Positions 35,534-44,087 of a DNA stretch of 51,558 bases are shown here, piece after piece. The translations under genes and the position numbers were made by a program. Each line of letters opens with the position of its first letter. Position 1 is the stretch's first letter. Source of the stretch: an uncultured Bacteroidales bacterium (GTDB lineage Bacteria > Bacteroidota > Bacteroidia > Bacteroidales > Muribaculaceae); NCBI GenBank assembly GCA_947072905.1, contig CAMTKF010000012.1, positions 1 through 51,558 on the forward strand. Reading direction: 5' to 3'. Under the pieces are notes generated by a model, which was not told where the DNA came from, searched no databases, and saw only the letters and a program-made list of their open reading frames with translations.

Positions 35534-36466
35534 TTAGTCCTCGTACACGTGGTCAGCTTTTTTAAGAGTCATAAGAATCTTGCCTTCGCTGTTGAGCAGT
35601 ATCACCTTGTCGGCACCGTCGTTGATGGCCGAGGCGCATTCTTCAAGAGCCACGAGCATGGCGGTCTGTTGGGTTTCGTAGGGGCAAGCCATGCGGGTTG
35701 TCATCATATTGTTGAAATCAACCGAGTTGGGGCGGCGATGATCCAGATAAATGTCGCCGTTAACGATGTTGCAACCGGTGTTGCCGTGGAGTTTCAGCTC
35801 GGTGATGTCAAAGAAAATGCTTGCGGGAGTATCGAGCTGCTTGAGTCCGTTGATTGACTCCACGTCCCACTGGCCGTTGAGGTATTCAAGATTACCGCGG
35901 CGCATACGCATTGCCGACTGACCGTCCTTGTTGAGGAAGTCGATGAACGATTCAGAGCCTATTTCGCTGAATTTGATGCGTACGGGATTCTCTGAAATCA
36001 AGGCATTGATAGCGGTCTCGTATTCCACATCGGGGCAAGCGCGCAGGGTTGACAGCACGTTGTGGAATGATATCTGCTGCAGGCTGTCTACAGTGTATGA
36101 ACCGTTGAGAGTGTTGCATCCGTTAGAGGCATAGAAACGATGCTTTGAAGGCTCGAAAATAACGTAGGGCATATTTTCGTCGCGGTCTATGCTGATTTTA
36201 CCTACCTGTATAATGGTCCATTCTCCACCGATACGGCTGTCGAAGTCAGATATGGTTTTTGCCTGGGCTGTCTTGTCGGGAGTTGTCTGGGCTTGATTTC
36301 CGGCGGAAGTTGTTTCCTGCTTTCCGGGCTGCGGAGTGGTTGTTTCCACACGTGTGGCCTCACCACCGCTTATGGTATTGTCTTTTTTCTTGTTTGAATT
36401 CAAAACAGAACAAGAACTTATTGTAGCCATGAGAGTGAGAGTCGTGATTAAGTTGATAATTTTCAT
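35534..36466 (-). CDS. META domain lipoprotein (two META/HslJ-like domains)
   Basis: The 310-residue protein has a lipoprotein signal with likely Cys19 (ISSCSVL), a Thr/Gln/Lys-rich linker (about 25-70), and two tandem META domains. Each META domain carries its hallmark Gly-Cys-Asn motif: SNGCNTLNGSY near residue 115 and GNTGCNIVNGDIY near 235, each followed by a second conserved cysteine. The HslJ/META group is linked to outer-membrane or heat-shock-related functions with no known reaction. A promoter was not clearly seen. The gene lies behind the rpsO terminator and is probably independently transcribed. Confidence 0.87.
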   Translation of the reverse strand: MKIINLITTLTLMATISSCSVLNSNKKKDNTISGGEATRVETTTPQPGKQETTSAGNQAQTTPDKTAQAKTISDFDSRIGGEWTIIQVGKISIDRDENMPYVIFEPSKHRFYASNGCNTLNGSYTVDSLQQISFHNVLSTLRACPDVEYETAINALISENPVRIKFSEIGSESFIDFLNKDGQSAMRMRRGNLEYLNGQWDVESINGLKQLDTPASIFFDITELKLHGNTGCNIVNGDIYLDHRRPNSVDFNNMMTTRMACPYETQQTAMLVALEECASAINDGADKVILLNSEGKILMTLKKADHVYED

Positions 36467-36543
36467 ACTGCGTTTGATAAAATAGTTATGCTAATAAGAC
36501 ATTCAAACAGGGGTAAAGGTTTAATCAGGGCTTAGAGTTTAAA

Positions 36544-36585
36544 AAACAAATCGGGTTGCTCGCAAAAGAGAGCAACCCGATTGTT
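36544..36585 (-). terminator. intrinsic terminator after rpsO
   Basis: AATCGGGTTGCTC pairs with GAGCAACCCGATT within 36544-36585, with A and T runs. The rest of the gap up to 36466 shows nothing definite. Confidence 0.85.
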
Positions 36586-36609
36586 GTAATCGTTAAGCGA
36601 GCTCGAGGC

Positions 36610-36885
36610 TTACTTGCGGATACCAAGCTCTTTCTGGGCGATGATATCGCGGTAGCGGTTGATGTCCTTCTTCTTGAGGTAGTCGAGAAGACGACGACGC
36701 TTACCTACGAGCATCTTAAGAGCGCGCTCTGTTGTATGATCCTTGTGATTTGACTTAAGGTGCTGAGTCAAATGAGCGATACGGACCGAGAATAATGCAA
36801 TCTGTGCTTCAGGTGAGCCAGTGTCAGTCTTGCCCTTACCGTACTTCTCGAAGATCTGTACTTTTTCTTCAGAATTTAAGTGCAT
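36610..36885 (-). CDS. rpsO: 30S ribosomal protein S15
   Basis: uS15 (91 residues) is a primary binding protein of the 16S rRNA central domain. The core motifs TDTGSPEAQIALFSVRIAHLTQHLKSN and GKRRRLLDYLKKKDINRYRDII are fully conserved. It has its own promoter box (TAAATTTG at 36933-36940) and a terminator, and is separate from the rpoZ-bamD genes upstream. Confidence 0.97.
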   Translation of the reverse strand: MHLNSEEKVQIFEKYGKGKTDTGSPEAQIALFSVRIAHLTQHLKSNHKDHTTERALKMLVGKRRRLLDYLKKKDINRYRDIIAQKELGIRK

Positions 36886-36932
36886 TCTTTAGATAAATTT
36901 AAGTAGTTAGTAAAATATTTTGATTTCGGGTG

Positions 36933-36940
36933 CAAATTTA
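36933..36940 (-). promoter_or_regulatory. -7 promoter box for rpsO
   Basis: The minus strand reads TAAATTTG, about 47 bp before the rpsO start. Confidence 0.7.
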
Positions 36941-36999
36941 CGAAAAAAAATTGATATGGCAATGAGCCATGCCGCTGTTTTTTCGTGTATTTGCGTTGA

Positions 37000-37335
37000 T
37001 TAGTTGAGGTTTGAACGATCCTTTGAGGGATTGCGGTAGTAGAGCTTACCGTCGATGTATTCCTGAGTCGCGATGAGAGTGGGCTTGGGAAGTTTTTCGT
37101 AGTAACGTGAGATTTCGATCTGTTCTCTGTTCTCGCTTACTTCTTCAAGTGAATCGTTGAGCGATGCGAATTCCTGAAGCTTTTTTTCAAGGTCGTGGCG
37201 CATTTCGGCTGCAATCTGATTTGCGCGCTTGCCCATGATACATACGGTTTCGTAAATATTGCCTGTGGGTTCTGCGAGTTCAACAAGGTCGCGTGTTACG
37301 GTGTTGAGCGGTGCGTTGGATTTCTTGTAGTCCAT
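37000..37335 (-). CDS. rpoZ: RNA polymerase omega-like subunit (Bacteroidetes type)
   Basis: The 111-residue protein resembles the Bacteroidetes RpoZ/K/omega family: VTRDLVELAEPTGNIYETVCIMGKRANQIAAEMRHDLEKKLQEFA, where the GKRANQI segment is the omega hallmark. Omega stabilises the beta-prime subunit of RNA polymerase. The start MDYKKSNAP at 37335 is preferred over an upstream in-frame ATG at 37353. It follows bamD by 29 bp and is likely the last gene of that operon. Confidence 0.85.
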   Translation of the reverse strand: MDYKKSNAPLNTVTRDLVELAEPTGNIYETVCIMGKRANQIAAEMRHDLEKKLQEFASLNDSLEEVSENREQIEISRYYEKLPKPTLIATQEYIDGKLYYRNPSKDRSNLN

Positions 37336-37364
37336 AGCTTTATGTTGTATCAATTATAATCTTT

Positions 37365-38165
37365 TTATTCCTGAATGTACTTTCGGGCGATATTGTAAAT
37401 GTTCTCGGCCTCTGATTTGTATGGCGAATCCGGATAGTTGTTGATGAATGAGTAGTATTCATCGGCCACTTCGCGGAAACGGTCCTGCTTGCGTTCGTCG
37501 ATACTGAGGTCGGCCTCCTGGAACTTGGCTTTAAGAATCAGCATTTCGAGGTCTTCCTTGTATTTTGAATAGGGATAGTCGCGCACGGCGTTTTGTGCTA
37601 CAATCACGCAGCTTTCGTAGTTGTTGCCCATGTAGGTGCCCAGGTTGTAGTACAGCTGGGCGTTCTGCAGCTGCTTGAGAGTGAGCTTGTCCTGCAACTC
37701 AAATATGGCGTTCTGAGCCTGCGCCACCTTGTCGCTCTTGGGAAAATAATCGAGGAATGCCTGCAACTCTTCTATACCCTTGATGGTGGGTGTCTGGTCG
37801 AGCTGCGGGTCGGGCGAGTCGAGGTAGTATCCGTAGCCGCAGTAGAATCGTGCGGGTTCTACGAATTTGCCTTTGGGATAGCGCTGGTAGTATGTCTTGA
37901 AATATGCGCCTGAGCTGATGTAATCCTTGTTCTCATAATTGCTCATGGCAAGGAGATACATGGCTTCCTCGGCCTTGTCAGTGCCTTTGAATACGGTTGA
38001 ACAGTCTTTAAACAGTGTTGCCGCCTGCACATACTGCTTGCGGTCAAAGGCTTGTTTGGCGTATTCAAATTTATAGTTATAGTCTGTGCTCTTGAGTGCT
38101 TTCTGATATTCGCCGCAGGAGCAAAGGAGAAAAGTGAGTATAGAGAGTATGATGAATTTGCGCAT
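37365..38165 (-). CDS. bamD: outer-membrane assembly lipoprotein BamD
   Basis: The 266-residue lipoprotein (signal with Cys17, LLCSCGEY) is made of TPR-like helices in the BamD/ComL layout: YAKQAFDRKQYVQAATLFKD, then FKTYYQRYPKGKFVEPARFYCGYGYY, and a final SFINNYPDSPYKSEAENIYN. It helps BamA insert outer-membrane barrels. The ATG at 38165 is chosen over one at 38174, because the promoter box at 38183-38190 would put the upstream ATG at or before the transcription start. Promoter and leader lie at the 3' end of the upstream acyltransferase gene. Confidence 0.92.
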   Translation of the reverse strand: MRKFIILSILTFLLCSCGEYQKALKSTDYNYKFEYAKQAFDRKQYVQAATLFKDCSTVFKGTDKAEEAMYLLAMSNYENKDYISSGAYFKTYYQRYPKGKFVEPARFYCGYGYYLDSPDPQLDQTPTIKGIEELQAFLDYFPKSDKVAQAQNAIFELQDKLTLKQLQNAQLYYNLGTYMGNNYESCVIVAQNAVRDYPYSKYKEDLEMLILKAKFQEADLSIDERKQDRFREVADEYYSFINNYPDSPYKSEAENIYNIARKYIQE

Positions 38166-38174
38166 ATTTGTCAT

Positions 38175-39221
38175 TTAACGTGCAAAGTTACGAAAAAAAG
38201 AGTGAATCGCGGAGGGCGTATTGAATAATTTACATATTTTAACATCAAGAAACCGTCTTGCTATGTCTACTGCCATAGCTGCTGAGTAGATTGCTGCCAT
38301 GAGCGCTATTGCAAACAGGCTGAAGACGGCGGTGGATAATCCGCGCCATGCCTCTATGACGGCCGGCTTCATTATTCCGCCGAAAATCTGGGGCTGCTTG
38401 TGGATGAGGTAAACAGCAAATGCCGACCGGGCCACATAGTTTATGGTTCGCGATTCTATACGTATGAACCTGAATGTGAGGAACAGCAGGATTGATTCGG
38501 CTATTACAAGCGGTGAGTTGTATGCAAATGCTTTGGGCAGGTTGTAAATGGCCGAGAGCATAACAGCGGCGGCCGAGAGCAGATATGCCGTGCCAAAGGT
38601 AAGCGCCGGACGTCTGATGCTGAGCGTATCAAAGTCGCATACGCTGATAAATCGGCCTGTGAGATACATCATTATCAGTTGTACCAAGGTGTAGCCTGTG
38701 GGGTTGAAACTGCCGCCCCACAGCCACCCGCACCATACATTGAATATGATGAATGCCAGTAGTATGCAGCCCGATTGCCTTTTGCCCAAAGTGTCGGCAG
38801 CTATGTTGAGGAATGGGCTGAGCAGCATCAGTCCGAAATAAGCCGGTACATACCACAGGTCGGTGTGGGTGAGCACCATGAAGCTTTCGAGCAAACCGTC
38901 GATGCTGCCCGCTGACGGCTTTACAACCAATAGCAGAGCATAAAGCCCCACGGCATAGAACATGCACTGAAACAGGTATGAGAATACGCTCTTGATTCTG
39001 AGCCTGATTCCGAAATATCCTGAGATGAGTGTGAAGCAGTTCACGCCCACTATGGTGAGCGATTCCACTGCGAGTTGCCATGCCGAGCGGCTGTCGAGGG
39101 CCCACAGGTTGCCTCTGAGGTCAGGAAGCCCCAGCGACGCGCCATCTATATGCACTGCCAGCACCATAAGCATGCTTATGATACGCAGCAATTCAAAGTT
39201 TGACTGTCGCCGGGGTTTCAT
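38175..39221 (-). CDS. acyltransferase 3 (OafA-like) membrane protein
   Basis: The 348-residue protein has about ten hydrophobic segments and the acyltransferase-3 pattern: N-terminal RQSNFELLRIISMLMVLAVHIDGA with the conserved His22, then ISGYFGIRLR and YVARSAFAVYLIHKQPQIF. Such enzymes O-acylate envelope polysaccharides or lipids at the inner membrane. It follows DUF4301 by 25 bp. Its last codons (Asn-Phe-Ala-Arg-stop) also spell the bamD promoter box. Confidence 0.85.
   Translation of the reverse strand: MKPRRQSNFELLRIISMLMVLAVHIDGASLGLPDLRGNLWALDSRSAWQLAVESLTIVGVNCFTLISGYFGIRLRIKSVFSYLFQCMFYAVGLYALLLVVKPSAGSIDGLLESFMVLTHTDLWYVPAYFGLMLLSPFLNIAADTLGKRQSGCILLAFIIFNVWCGWLWGGSFNPTGYTLVQLIMMYLTGRFISVCDFDTLSIRRPALTFGTAYLLSAAAVMLSAIYNLPKAFAYNSPLVIAESILLFLTFRFIRIESRTINYVARSAFAVYLIHKQPQIFGGIMKPAVIEAWRGLSTAVFSLFAIALMAAIYSAAMAVDIARRFLDVKICKLFNTPSAIHSFFRNFAR
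38183..38190 (-). promoter_or_regulatory. -7 promoter box for bamD, inside the acyltransferase coding end
   Basis: The minus strand reads TAACTTTG, using the codons for the last Asn and Phe of the acyltransferase. It gives bamD a leader of about 10 nt. Confidence 0.65.
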
Positions 39222-39246
39222 GTGATTTAATTAAGCCTGATGGTAA

Positions 39247-40773
39247 TTAAGCCTGGTGGGCGGGACGCAGAAGGTCGTTGACGGTCTTCACGGGGTTGAA
39301 AGTCGACGACGGAACTTCCACAAAGATTGTATTCCAGTCGCTCATGGCACCGTTCCACAGGCCGGGCAGTTCGAGAGCACGCAGGTCTTTGCCTCCGAGC
39401 GATTTAGATGAGATGAAGCCTGTGTTGTGGTCTATGTAGTCGGTGAGGTCAAATCGGTCGCCTTTATAATCCTTGATGTAGCATACGAGGTCTACGGGAT
39501 TGAAGTGAGTGGCCGAATTCATCATGGCCATGTATGCGTCGTTGGCAGTGTCGATCTGGGTTGATTCGAGAATCTGCGGTGAAACCGAGCCGTCGGCGTT
39601 TGCTGCTATGAACGGGCCGCCACCGGGTTCGCCGTCGTTGCGTACCATGCCGCATACCCTTACCGGGCGGTTGAACTTCTTTTCGAGATAGTCGGCGAGT
39701 TCTGATTCGCTGAGCGAGTCGAAGAGCGGTGATTCGGTGCACAGGGTGGTGCGCATGAATTCAACCATATCCTTGAGGTCGTCGGCGCTGTAGCAACCCT
39801 GATGCAGCATGTCAAGATAATATGCAATCTTGTCGTGCGCGAGGATGAGTGTGCCGGCAAGCACCTGTTTGTAGCGCACGGTTGACTGGCGGAGCGAGTC
39901 GGGAACCACATTGTCGATGTTCTTTATGAATACCACGGCCGAGTCCATGTCGCCGAGATTGGCGATGAGGGCACCGTGACCGCCGGGGCGGAACACGAGC
40001 TTGCCGTCGTCGGTGCGGAAAGGCTTGTTGTCGAGGGTGGCGGCGAGGGTGTCGGTCGAAGGTTTCTGTTCAGACAGTGAGATATCGTACTTCACGCCAT
40101 AGCTGTCTTCCATGCCCTTTTGCACTTCTTTGATTTTGTCCTCAAAGAGCTTGCGGTGGTCGGCCGATACGGTGAAATGCAGATTCACCTTACCGTTGGT
40201 AGCCGCAGTCTGTGCGCCTTCGGCAAGATGTTCTTCAAGCGGTGTGCGTGTATCGCCGTTTTCATATTTATGGAAAGTGAGCATGGCCTTGGGCAGAGCG
40301 CCGTAGTTCATGCCTTCGTTACCTATGATCGCACTGATGATTTCTTTCTGGCGGCCGGCGGCAAGCAGGGCATCGGCCGGCATGCCGTAGAGCTTTACGG
40401 TAGTGGCGTTGAGCTCGTTGATAAACGGAAGATTCTTAAGATTGGCGAGCAGTGCTGCCACCGGGCTGCCTTCCTTGGCTGTGTCTTCGTCGCCGTTGAC
40501 AAATGAGAACAGAGCCTTGAACATGCGGGAAGCCGCACCCGAGGCCGGTACGAATTTGGCAACCTCGCCGCCATCGGCAAGATATTGCTGCCAGCGGGCT
40601 ATTGCCTTGTCTTCGCTGTCGGCATCAAGTTTGCAGATGCCTTTGCCGACTGTTGCGCTGCCTGCAAGTTTTAAAAACGGGAATCCGTCGGCAAAACGGG
40701 CCATTTGAGATTCGGCTGTGTTAAGGCTGATGCCGTGAGCTGTGAGTTGCTCTAAATCTTGATTGTTGAACAT
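39247..40773 (-). CDS. DUF4301 family protein, nucleotidyltransferase-like motifs
   Basis: The 508-residue cytosolic protein resembles the Bacteroidetes DUF4301 family. Motifs that recall UDP-sugar pyrophosphorylases are visible: VPASGAASRM at residues 75-84 (like the nucleotide-binding Gly-rich loop), FRPGGHGALIANL near 260, VFIKNIDNVVP near 280 and GEPGGGPFIA near 385. No biochemical function is known to me; a sugar nucleotidyltransferase-like activity is a hypothesis. It lies 45 bp after the large TPR gene and 25 bp before the acyltransferase, in one transcription unit. Confidence 0.82.
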   Translation of the reverse strand: MFNNQDLEQLTAHGISLNTAESQMARFADGFPFLKLAGSATVGKGICKLDADSEDKAIARWQQYLADGGEVAKFVPASGAASRMFKALFSFVNGDEDTAKEGSPVAALLANLKNLPFINELNATTVKLYGMPADALLAAGRQKEIISAIIGNEGMNYGALPKAMLTFHKYENGDTRTPLEEHLAEGAQTAATNGKVNLHFTVSADHRKLFEDKIKEVQKGMEDSYGVKYDISLSEQKPSTDTLAATLDNKPFRTDDGKLVFRPGGHGALIANLGDMDSAVVFIKNIDNVVPDSLRQSTVRYKQVLAGTLILAHDKIAYYLDMLHQGCYSADDLKDMVEFMRTTLCTESPLFDSLSESELADYLEKKFNRPVRVCGMVRNDGEPGGGPFIAANADGSVSPQILESTQIDTANDAYMAMMNSATHFNPVDLVCYIKDYKGDRFDLTDYIDHNTGFISSKSLGGKDLRALELPGLWNGAMSDWNTIFVEVPSSTFNPVKTVNDLLRPAHQA

Positions 40774-40818
40774 CGTATCAGGTTTTGAGAGTTAGTTTGG
40801 ATGTATTCAGTTAAGTTA

Positions 40819-42894
40819 TTACCTGGATATTCTCTTTATGAGGTTGTATGCCGGAAGAATACCGAGCTGTCCGGCCCGCGAGAGATCGGCAATGCCAAGT
40901 CGTTCGTTTCCAAGACGCAGATACACGAATCCGCGGTTGTAGAAAGCCTCGCCCATTTCGGGTTTCAGTTCTATGGTGCGGTTTAGGGCGGCCAGTGCCG
41001 AGGTATAGTCTTCGGTGGCTATGTAGGTCACGGCCTTGTTATACCAAGCTTCAGCCATTGAGGGCGATAGCTCCAGAGCCTTGTCGAGGTCGGCCAGGAT
41101 GTCGTCTGTGGCCTTACGGCTGAGAGTGGCTGCTGTCATCGAATCCATCTTGTCTATCGCCGCTCCGTCCCGGGTTGCAGGTTTCTTCTTCTCAAGTTGC
41201 CAGTTGTGGTATCCGGCCTGCGCTCTCATCAGGTATGCCACGGCAATGTCGGGTGTCAGGGCTATGGCGCGGTCGATATCGCGCAAGGCCGAGGAGTAGT
41301 CGTGCACGGTCATGAAGTCCATGGCACGGCCTATGTAGTCGATGGCGCGCGGAGCGTGCGAGGCAATGTATGAATTGTAATACTCGATAGACTGCAGATG
41401 TTTGGCGGTGCTCGATTCGTCGAGGGTAGGTATCTCCGGTGTGACACGTATGGTGAATCTCAGCACTCGGGTGGCGTTGAGATCATCGACTTCCTTAATA
41501 TAATATGTGTTCGGGCGAAGTTCTGACGACGAAGCGTAGTATGCCAGCTCAATCCACGGTTCGGGTTCGATGTTGAGCTTGCGGTCCTGTATCTTGCCGC
41601 GAATGGCCGAGTTGTTGTATTCCTCGTGTATCTCGGCGTTGTCGTTCACAGTGAGCAAAGTGGCGAATCGGCGTGCGGCTTCCTCGCTGGCCTCGGGAGT
41701 CTGGCCGAGCTGCGGATTCTTGTTGGTATTGTTGTTGTCGTTGCGCGAGGCGGCATCGTTGGCCGGCGTAATCATACCGGGATTGAAGTCGTCCTTTAAG
41801 CTCTGAGCCTTCTTTGACAGAGCCAACCCCTTGTTGTAGTCGCGTTCGGCGCTCGCCATATTTCCCATTGCATAGTAGAACTGGCTGCGCATGAAGTAGG
41901 GGTCGGGCAGGTCGGGAACGGCTTCAGAAACTCTGGTGATATCCTCGATAGCCTCTTTGTTGCGTCCTTTCAGGCTGTTGACAATGGCTCGGTTATAATA
42001 TGCGCGGGTGTTGTCGGGATTGAGCGAGATTATGCGGTCGAGGTCTACAAGAGCCTTGTCGTTGGCGGCAGTCTCCATCTCAAGCAGCGAGCGGTTGAAG
42101 ATGGCGGTTTCGTTGATGGGGTCGAGTTCTATTGCATAGTCATAGTCGGCCATAGCGCCGAAGAAGTCATCAAGGCGGTAGCGCAGATAAGCGCGGTTCA
42201 CGTACAGTCCGGCCATGTGGGGCTGCAGACGTATAGCCTCGTTCATGTCGGCTACGGCGCGTTCAAGGCTGTCGCCCCGGTTTATGGCTATGTCGGCTCG
42301 CATGATGTAGGCGTTTATGGCATTTTTGTTTATGCTAAGGGCCTTGTCGATGTCGGCAATGGCGTTTACGGTGTCAGACTGTTCCAGTCGCAGACGTGCG
42401 CGGCCAAGGTATCCCGAGTCAAATCCGGGATAGAATTTGAGCAGTTCGTTGAATGTGGAGTCGGCTTCGTGCAGATTGTTCACATCCTGCTGTGCGAGAG
42501 CCATGTTGAACATGAGCTGCCTGTTGCGCGGCAATAGCTTTAGGGCGTGCTTGTAGTCCTCGATGGCGCCTTCGTTGCGGCCGAGGTTCTGACGTGCCAC
42601 GCCGCGCACTTCCCAAGCATCGGTGAGGTAGGGGTTCAGTTCAATAGCTTTGGCGGCGTCTTGTTCGGCACCGGTATAATCTTCAAGATTCAGTTTTGCT
42701 ATTGCACGGAAGAAGTAAGGCTGTGCGAGGTATGGCTTGGCTTGGATAACTCTGTTGAAATACTGAATCGACACCATGTAGTCTTCAAAGTACAGGGCAT
42801 TCTGGCCTACACGGAGCACCTGGTCGGTGTTGATCTGAGCATTGCTGCCTACCGACGCTACTAAAATCATTAAAATGAACAAAAATCTCTTCAT
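40819..42894 (-). CDS. large periplasmic TPR protein
   Basis: The 691-residue protein has a signal peptide (MKRFLFILMILVASVGSNAQ) and about ten tetratricopeptide repeats in two blocks (about residues 25-370 and 500-680), with the canonical A..P spacing (for example AYIMRADIAINRGDSLERAVADMNEAIRLQP). A non-repetitive middle region (about 375-490) carries Asn-rich sequence and YYIKEVDDLNATRVLRFTIRV. It leads the operon DUF4301-acyltransferase. The start at 42894 is chosen because the box at 42900-42907 would leave an upstream ATG (42912) untranscribed. No specific function is recognisable. Confidence 0.82.
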   Translation of the reverse strand: MKRFLFILMILVASVGSNAQINTDQVLRVGQNALYFEDYMVSIQYFNRVIQAKPYLAQPYFFRAIAKLNLEDYTGAEQDAAKAIELNPYLTDAWEVRGVARQNLGRNEGAIEDYKHALKLLPRNRQLMFNMALAQQDVNNLHEADSTFNELLKFYPGFDSGYLGRARLRLEQSDTVNAIADIDKALSINKNAINAYIMRADIAINRGDSLERAVADMNEAIRLQPHMAGLYVNRAYLRYRLDDFFGAMADYDYAIELDPINETAIFNRSLLEMETAANDKALVDLDRIISLNPDNTRAYYNRAIVNSLKGRNKEAIEDITRVSEAVPDLPDPYFMRSQFYYAMGNMASAERDYNKGLALSKKAQSLKDDFNPGMITPANDAASRNDNNNTNKNPQLGQTPEASEEAARRFATLLTVNDNAEIHEEYNNSAIRGKIQDRKLNIEPEPWIELAYYASSSELRPNTYYIKEVDDLNATRVLRFTIRVTPEIPTLDESSTAKHLQSIEYYNSYIASHAPRAIDYIGRAMDFMTVHDYSSALRDIDRAIALTPDIAVAYLMRAQAGYHNWQLEKKKPATRDGAAIDKMDSMTAATLSRKATDDILADLDKALELSPSMAEAWYNKAVTYIATEDYTSALAALNRTIELKPEMGEAFYNRGFVYLRLGNERLGIADLSRAGQLGILPAYNLIKRISR

Positions 42895-42899
42895 CGGTG

Positions 42900-42907
42900 C
42901 AAACTTA
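42900..42907 (-). promoter_or_regulatory. -7 promoter box 5 bp before the TPR gene start
   Basis: The minus strand reads TAAGTTTG. With the usual spacing the transcript would begin at or within a few bases of the ATG, so the mRNA may be leaderless. Confidence 0.55.
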
Positions 42908-43035
42908 CTCAAAAAAATGCACTTGTCAATAAACGACAGTCACAAAATATAGTAAAAACTATAAAAAAGTAGAAAAAATGTTTGAAACCGAGGGAGGCAA
43001 GGCGTGCTTCCCCGATTAGACGAAACCAAATAAAC

Positions 43036-43064
43036 AACCCGCCCATGAAAAACAAGGGCGGGTT
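43036..43064 (-). terminator. intrinsic terminator of the rpmB operon
   Basis: AACCCGCCC (43036-43044) pairs with GGGCGGGTT (43056-43064), about 27 bp beyond the DUF4295 stop. Bases 42908-43035 are otherwise A/T-rich with nothing definite. Confidence 0.82.
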
Positions 43065-43090
43065 GGTATGGTAGTAATGTTTTGTGGAGC

Positions 43091-43240
43091 TTATTTAAGT
43101 GCGTCCTTAACGGCGTCGTTAGGAACCATTTCTTCTTTGAAAATGTAAGCACCGGTTTTGGGCGACTTCACCATTTTGATTACCTTAGAGTAGGTACGGC
43201 CTTCGCCCTTCTGAAGTGATGCAACGGTTTTCTTTGCCAT
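43091..43240 (-). CDS. DUF4295 small protein
   Basis: A 49-residue basic protein starts MAKKTVASLQKGEG and ends NDAVKDALK. It matches the Bacteroidetes DUF4295 family, nearly always found after rpmB and rpmG. The size, basic charge and operon suggest a ribosome-associated small protein; no function is established to my knowledge. It begins 12 bp after rpmG and ends the operon. Confidence 0.9.
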   Translation of the reverse strand: MAKKTVASLQKGEGRTYSKVIKMVKSPKTGAYIFKEEMVPNDAVKDALK

Positions 43241-43252
43241 ATCTCAGAGGTA

Positions 43253-43441
43253 TTATTTAATTTCTTTGTGAACAGTTACACGCTTGAGGATGGGATTGTA
43301 TTTCTTGAGCTCAAGACGTTCGGTTGTATTCTTGCGGTTTTTGGTAGTGATATAACGTGAGGTACCGGGCATACCGCTGGCCTTGTGTTCGGTGCATTCG
43401 AGAATCACCTGAACGCGATTACCTTTAGCTTTCTTTGCCAT
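43253..43441 (-). CDS. rpmG: 50S ribosomal protein L33
   Basis: bL33 (62 residues): [19 protein letters not shown]...[32 protein letters not shown] is the complete family pattern. Most of the paired zinc-ribbon cysteines are missing (only one Cys), so this is the zinc-independent form. It lies 6 bp after rpmB. Confidence 0.96.
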   Translation of the reverse strand: MAKKAKGNRVQVILECTEHKASGMPGTSRYITTKNRKNTTERLELKKYNPILKRVTVHKEIK

Positions 43442-43447
43442 AGTTGG

Positions 43448-43711
43448 TTAGAATCCTAAAATTTTAATGTCTTTTTCTGTGAGGTATCCTTTTTCGGCTG
43501 CCTGGATCATAGCGGCGTTAAGGCCGATTTTGTTGATGGTACGAAGACCGGCGGCAGAAATAGTAAGAGAAATCCAGATGCCTTCCTCAACCCAGAAGAA
43601 CTTCTTGTTGAAGAGATTGACATTGAATTTGCGCTTGGTGCGACGCTTTGAGTGTGATACATTGTTGCCCACAATCGCTTTTTTGCCGGTAATTTGACAA
43701 ATCTTTGACAT
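43448..43711 (-). CDS. rpmB: 50S ribosomal protein L28
   Basis: bL28 (87 residues) begins [33 protein letters not shown] and ends DIKILGF. The start at 43711 is the family N-terminus; an in-frame ATG 105 bp upstream would add an untypical extension. The operon continues with rpmG and DUF4295. The promoter box at 43845 gives a leader of about 130 nt containing a nine-T run on the minus strand. Confidence 0.96.
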   Translation of the reverse strand: MSKICQITGKKAIVGNNVSHSKRRTKRKFNVNLFNKKFFWVEEGIWISLTISAAGLRTINKIGLNAAMIQAAEKGYLTEKDIKILGF

Positions 43712-43844
43712 GGCTTTGTACGGTTTATCTTTTGTTTTCTTCTTTGTTAAAAAAAAAGTGTCGGCGGCGTCCATCGCAGGTCTCATATCGTCGTTGGAGT
43801 GCATCTTTCTCCACAACTTTCAAGGATGAGCCACAAAACGTCCG

Positions 43845-43852
43845 CAAAATTA
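43845..43852 (-). promoter_or_regulatory. -7 promoter box for the rpmB operon
   Basis: The minus strand reads TAATTTTG. The 376-bp gap between rpmB and ftcD contains this promoter and its leader, an A/T-rich centre, and the ftcD promoter and leader. Confidence 0.65.
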
Positions 43853-43948
43853 CAAAAATTCCTCCACCCGCACAAATATTTCAAAAAATAATTTCAATTT
43901 TTTTATTAACATAGTTTTATCCATGTTGCTTTTTTAATTAAAAGTGAT

Positions 43949-43956
43949 TAACTTTG
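43949..43956 (+). promoter_or_regulatory. -7 promoter box for the hut operon
   Basis: TAACTTTG lies about 130 bp before the ftcD ATG, leaving a long leader (about 43963-44087) in which no clear riboswitch or operator was recognised. Confidence 0.7.
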
Positions 43957-44087
43957 CCAAAGAGTCCCGCCGTTATGCGCCCCCAAGTGCAACCATGCTT
44001 GCCGCGTTTGTGGGCAGATTGGTTTTATAACTGTTTTTGAACGTCGGGAACTCTTATTTCGGATTGAACTCTAACAATCTTATATAC

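Noticed and set aside
43712-43816. N-terminal extension of rpmB by 35 residues
   Set aside because: The L28 family begins at MSKICQ; the extension is untypical and falls in the leader.
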